Source: Sphingomonas sp. QA11 (lineage in GTDB: Bacteria; Pseudomonadota; Alphaproteobacteria; Sphingomonadales; Sphingomonadaceae). Taken from it: 64,000 nucleotides of DNA. The notes under the pieces were generated by a model. The model ran no database searches. It was not told the DNA's origin and saw only the letters and a list, made by a program, of their open reading frames with translations. Both the position numbers and the translations under genes were made by a program. The DNA is taken from positions 3,066,501-3,130,500 of the forward strand of contig NZ_CP098774.1 of NCBI RefSeq assembly GCF_028473665.1, in the 5' to 3' direction. How positions within the stretch are numbered: the first letter of the stretch is position 1; each line of letters starts with the position of its first letter. Positions 62,422 to 64,000 of the stretch are shown here, one piece after another.

Positions 62422-63924
62422 TCAATGGAGCAGCCGGGCCTCGCGGAAGGGATGCAGCACCGCCGCTTTCCGAGGCGCCGGCCCGCCCAGGATCGCCGCC
62501 AGCGCATCGTCGATGCGGGGATAGTGGAAACGAAAGCCATGGAAGACCGCCTTCACCGGAAGCACCTTCTGTCCGCCAAGCATCAGCTCCCCGGCGAGAT
62601 CGCCGAGCAACAGGCGAAGTGGCAGTGCCGGGAGCCGCAGGATCGCGGGACGCCCGAGCGCGCAACCGACAGCACGGGCGAAGTCGCCGTTGCTGACGGG
62701 ATTGGGCGCGGTCGCATTGAGCGGGCCGCTGATCTCAGGATCGGCGGCCGCGGCGACGATGAGGCGCACCAGATCGTCACGATGGATCCAGCTCGTCACC
62801 TGCTTGCCTGTCCCGATCGGCCCGCCCAGCCCGAATTCGAAGATCGGCAGCAACCCGCCCAGCATCCCGCCGCTTGAAGCGAGCACCAGCCCGGTGCGCA
62901 GCAGCACGACGCGAGTACCGGCACTGGCTGCACGCATGGCCGCCGCTTCCCAGGTCGCGCAGACATCCGCCGCGAAGCCGCTGCCCCGCGCCACGGTTTC
63001 GTCCAGGATCGTGCCGTCATCGATGCCGTAGAAGCCGATCGCTGAACCGCTGACCAGAACCGCGGGACGCCGATCGAGCCGTTCGAACAACAGGCCGAGC
63101 GCTCGCGTCACCTCAAGCCGGGATTCGACGATCCGCCGCCGACGTATCGCGGTCCAGCGGCCGCCCGCAATCGGTTCTCCAGCGAGGTTGATCGCCACGT
63201 CGCAGCGAAAGTCGCCGGGCAGAGTGGCAAGATCGGCAACGATCCGCACCGGTGTCGCAAGCCCGAGCGCATTGCCCGGATTGCGGGTCAGGACAGTTAC
63301 GTCGTGGCCGGCCTCGACCAGCGCGGCGACCAGACGGTTTCCGACGAAGCCGGTGCCGCCAGTCACGAGAACCGCCTGCCGCCCCGGCAAAGCGTGCGCC
63401 AGCTCAGCAGCGGGGCCATCGCCGAGCCGCTCGTTGCGGGTTGCGGCGAGCAGGTCCCGCACGCCCGAGACCGCGACGCCCGCCGCGGCGATGGTCAGCA
63501 GGATGGAGACAGCGCCATGGCCGTGGAGGACGATCGCGTCAGGCAGACTCGCCCGGCCAACCAGCACCGGCACGAGCATGGCGAGCAACACACCGTAGTT
63601 GAGCGTCAACAAGGTGTGAGTCACCCGTTCGCTCGCGGGTAGCGCGCGGATGCGATCCTCCTCGACGAAATCCCACAAGGTGATGCCCGTCTCGACCGCC
63701 AGTGCTGCCAGCAGTACCAGCGCCGGGACGCCGTGCAGTTCAGTCCAGCCCAAAGCCAGGAAGACCAGCGCGTAGATCAGGTTCCGCGCACCATGGAGTC
63801 GAAGTTCCGTCGCCTGGCCGGGTTTCCAGGGTAGCCGCAGGGTCAGTTCATGGTGATAGAGCGTGTCGAAACCGCCCATTGCGACCTGAAGCAGCAACAG
63901 TGCAACGAAGACCGGATCGTTCAT
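62422..63924 (-). CDS. TIGR01777-type epimerase fused to a membrane domain
   Basis: A 500-residue fusion. Residues 1-165 hold about four to five membrane helices with MNDPVFVALLLLQVAMGGFD and YHHELTLRLPWKP, a membrane domain of unknown role. From about 183 a NAD-dependent epimerase-type domain starts with VLVTGGTGFVGNRLVAALVEAG; SGSAIGFYGIDDGTILDE, GTRVVLLRTGLVLASSGG and ATAPNPVSNGDFARAV match TIGR01777 (YfcH-like). The usual Ser/Tyr/Lys catalytic set is not fully visible. Its ATG overlaps the stop of the upstream gene (ATGA), so they are coupled. Confidence 0.85.
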   Translation of the reverse strand: MNDPVFVALLLLQVAMGGFDTLYHHELTLRLPWKPGQATELRLHGARNLIYALVFLALGWTELHGVPALVLLAALAVETGITLWDFVEEDRIRALPASERVTHTLLTLNYGVLLAMLVPVLVGRASLPDAIVLHGHGAVSILLTIAAAGVAVSGVRDLLAATRNERLGDGPAAELAHALPGRQAVLVTGGTGFVGNRLVAALVEAGHDVTVLTRNPGNALGLATPVRIVADLATLPGDFRCDVAINLAGEPIAGGRWTAIRRRRIVESRLEVTRALGLLFERLDRRPAVLVSGSAIGFYGIDDGTILDETVARGSGFAADVCATWEAAAMRAASAGTRVVLLRTGLVLASSGGMLGGLLPIFEFGLGGPIGTGKQVTSWIHRDDLVRLIVAAAADPEISGPLNATAPNPVSNGDFARAVGCALGRPAILRLPALPLRLLLGDLAGELMLGGQKVLPVKAVFHGFRFHYPRIDDALAAILGGPAPRKAAVLHPFREARLLH

Positions 63925-64000
63925 CTCGCATCTCCCGGGCGGTATTCAGTGAACATGCCGCATTGATGGACCAGCGCGCCGAACCAGGGATGGTCGAGCG
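63921..64000 (-). CDS. C-terminal end of an upstream gene, partial
   Basis: The last 25 or so codons of a gene entering from the right edge. The visible end is DHPWFGALVHQCGMFTEYRP followed by GDAR and a TGA at 63921-63923 that shares bases with the start of the epimerase fusion. Too short to identify. The overlap shows that the two genes are in one operon. Confidence 0.6.
   Translation of the reverse strand, partial: LDHPWFGALVHQCGMFTEYRPGDAR

Overview
The window reads as a chromosome segment of a high-GC alphaproteobacterium, most likely a Sphingomonas-like member of the Sphingomonadales. The evidence is the gene content (lnt-metK-trmB block, rplM-rpsI with a long acidic S9 N-terminus, MlaA, DUF3617 and DUF4893 lipoproteins, Zur/MerC, split nrdA/nrdB), strong GC3 codon bias, frequent GTG/TTG starts, and dispersed short palindromic repeats of the kind common in this order. 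No rRNA, complete tRNA, CRISPR array, transposase or integrase gene was seen.

Layout. 1-9.3 kb: end of a PQQ-type sugar dehydrogenase; an HTH regulator behind a short upstream ORF and hairpin; GNAT; PHA-granule protein; VOC protein; lnt, metK and trmB; a double PilZ protein; a YjhX-family protein beside an acetyltransferase. 9.3-17.9 kb: small membrane proteins, a secreted amidase, a ClC transporter, a small gene with a perfect Shine-Dalgarno and its own terminator, a frameshifted conserved small gene, a lipoprotein, an MHS-type MFS permease, a PRC-barrel protein and an MlaA-like protein. 17.9-33.7 kb: uvrB, two DUF3617 lipoproteins, an MBL-fold hydrolase, two transporters, class I fumarase, a GGDEF-EAL-PilZ signalling protein, and an HxlR regulator divergent from a reductase/GST pair. 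33.7-41.2 kb: a two-component system divergent from an OB-fold protein, then nrdA and nrdB separated by a DUF559 nuclease gene inside palindromic repeats and by a chain of overlapping small membrane-protein genes. 41.2-50.1 kb is the most accessory part: a low-GC Schlafen/AlbA-type ATPase gene, an unassigned protein, a hydrolase, a glycosyltransferase, and a two-gene unit encoding an unrecognised 1139-residue protein and a 107-residue partner. 50.1-64 kb returns to core functions: methyltransferase, Rnk-like factor, dxs, Zur, MerC, ctaA, cutA, rplM-rpsI, M19 dipeptidase and a TIGR01777 epimerase fusion.

The two most interesting leads are (1) the DUF559 nuclease genes lying between structured palindromic repeats, intact at 38.2-38.8 kb and decayed at 26.2-26.4 kb, which resembles a nuclease-associated REP element; and (2) the 45.96-49.9 kb two-gene unit, whose large product combines glycine-rich loops, a long helical region with one hydrophobic segment, and a beta-rich tail, an arrangement compatible with but not proof of a pore-forming or surface-acting protein. 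Assignments rest on reading motifs by eye; no database search was run.
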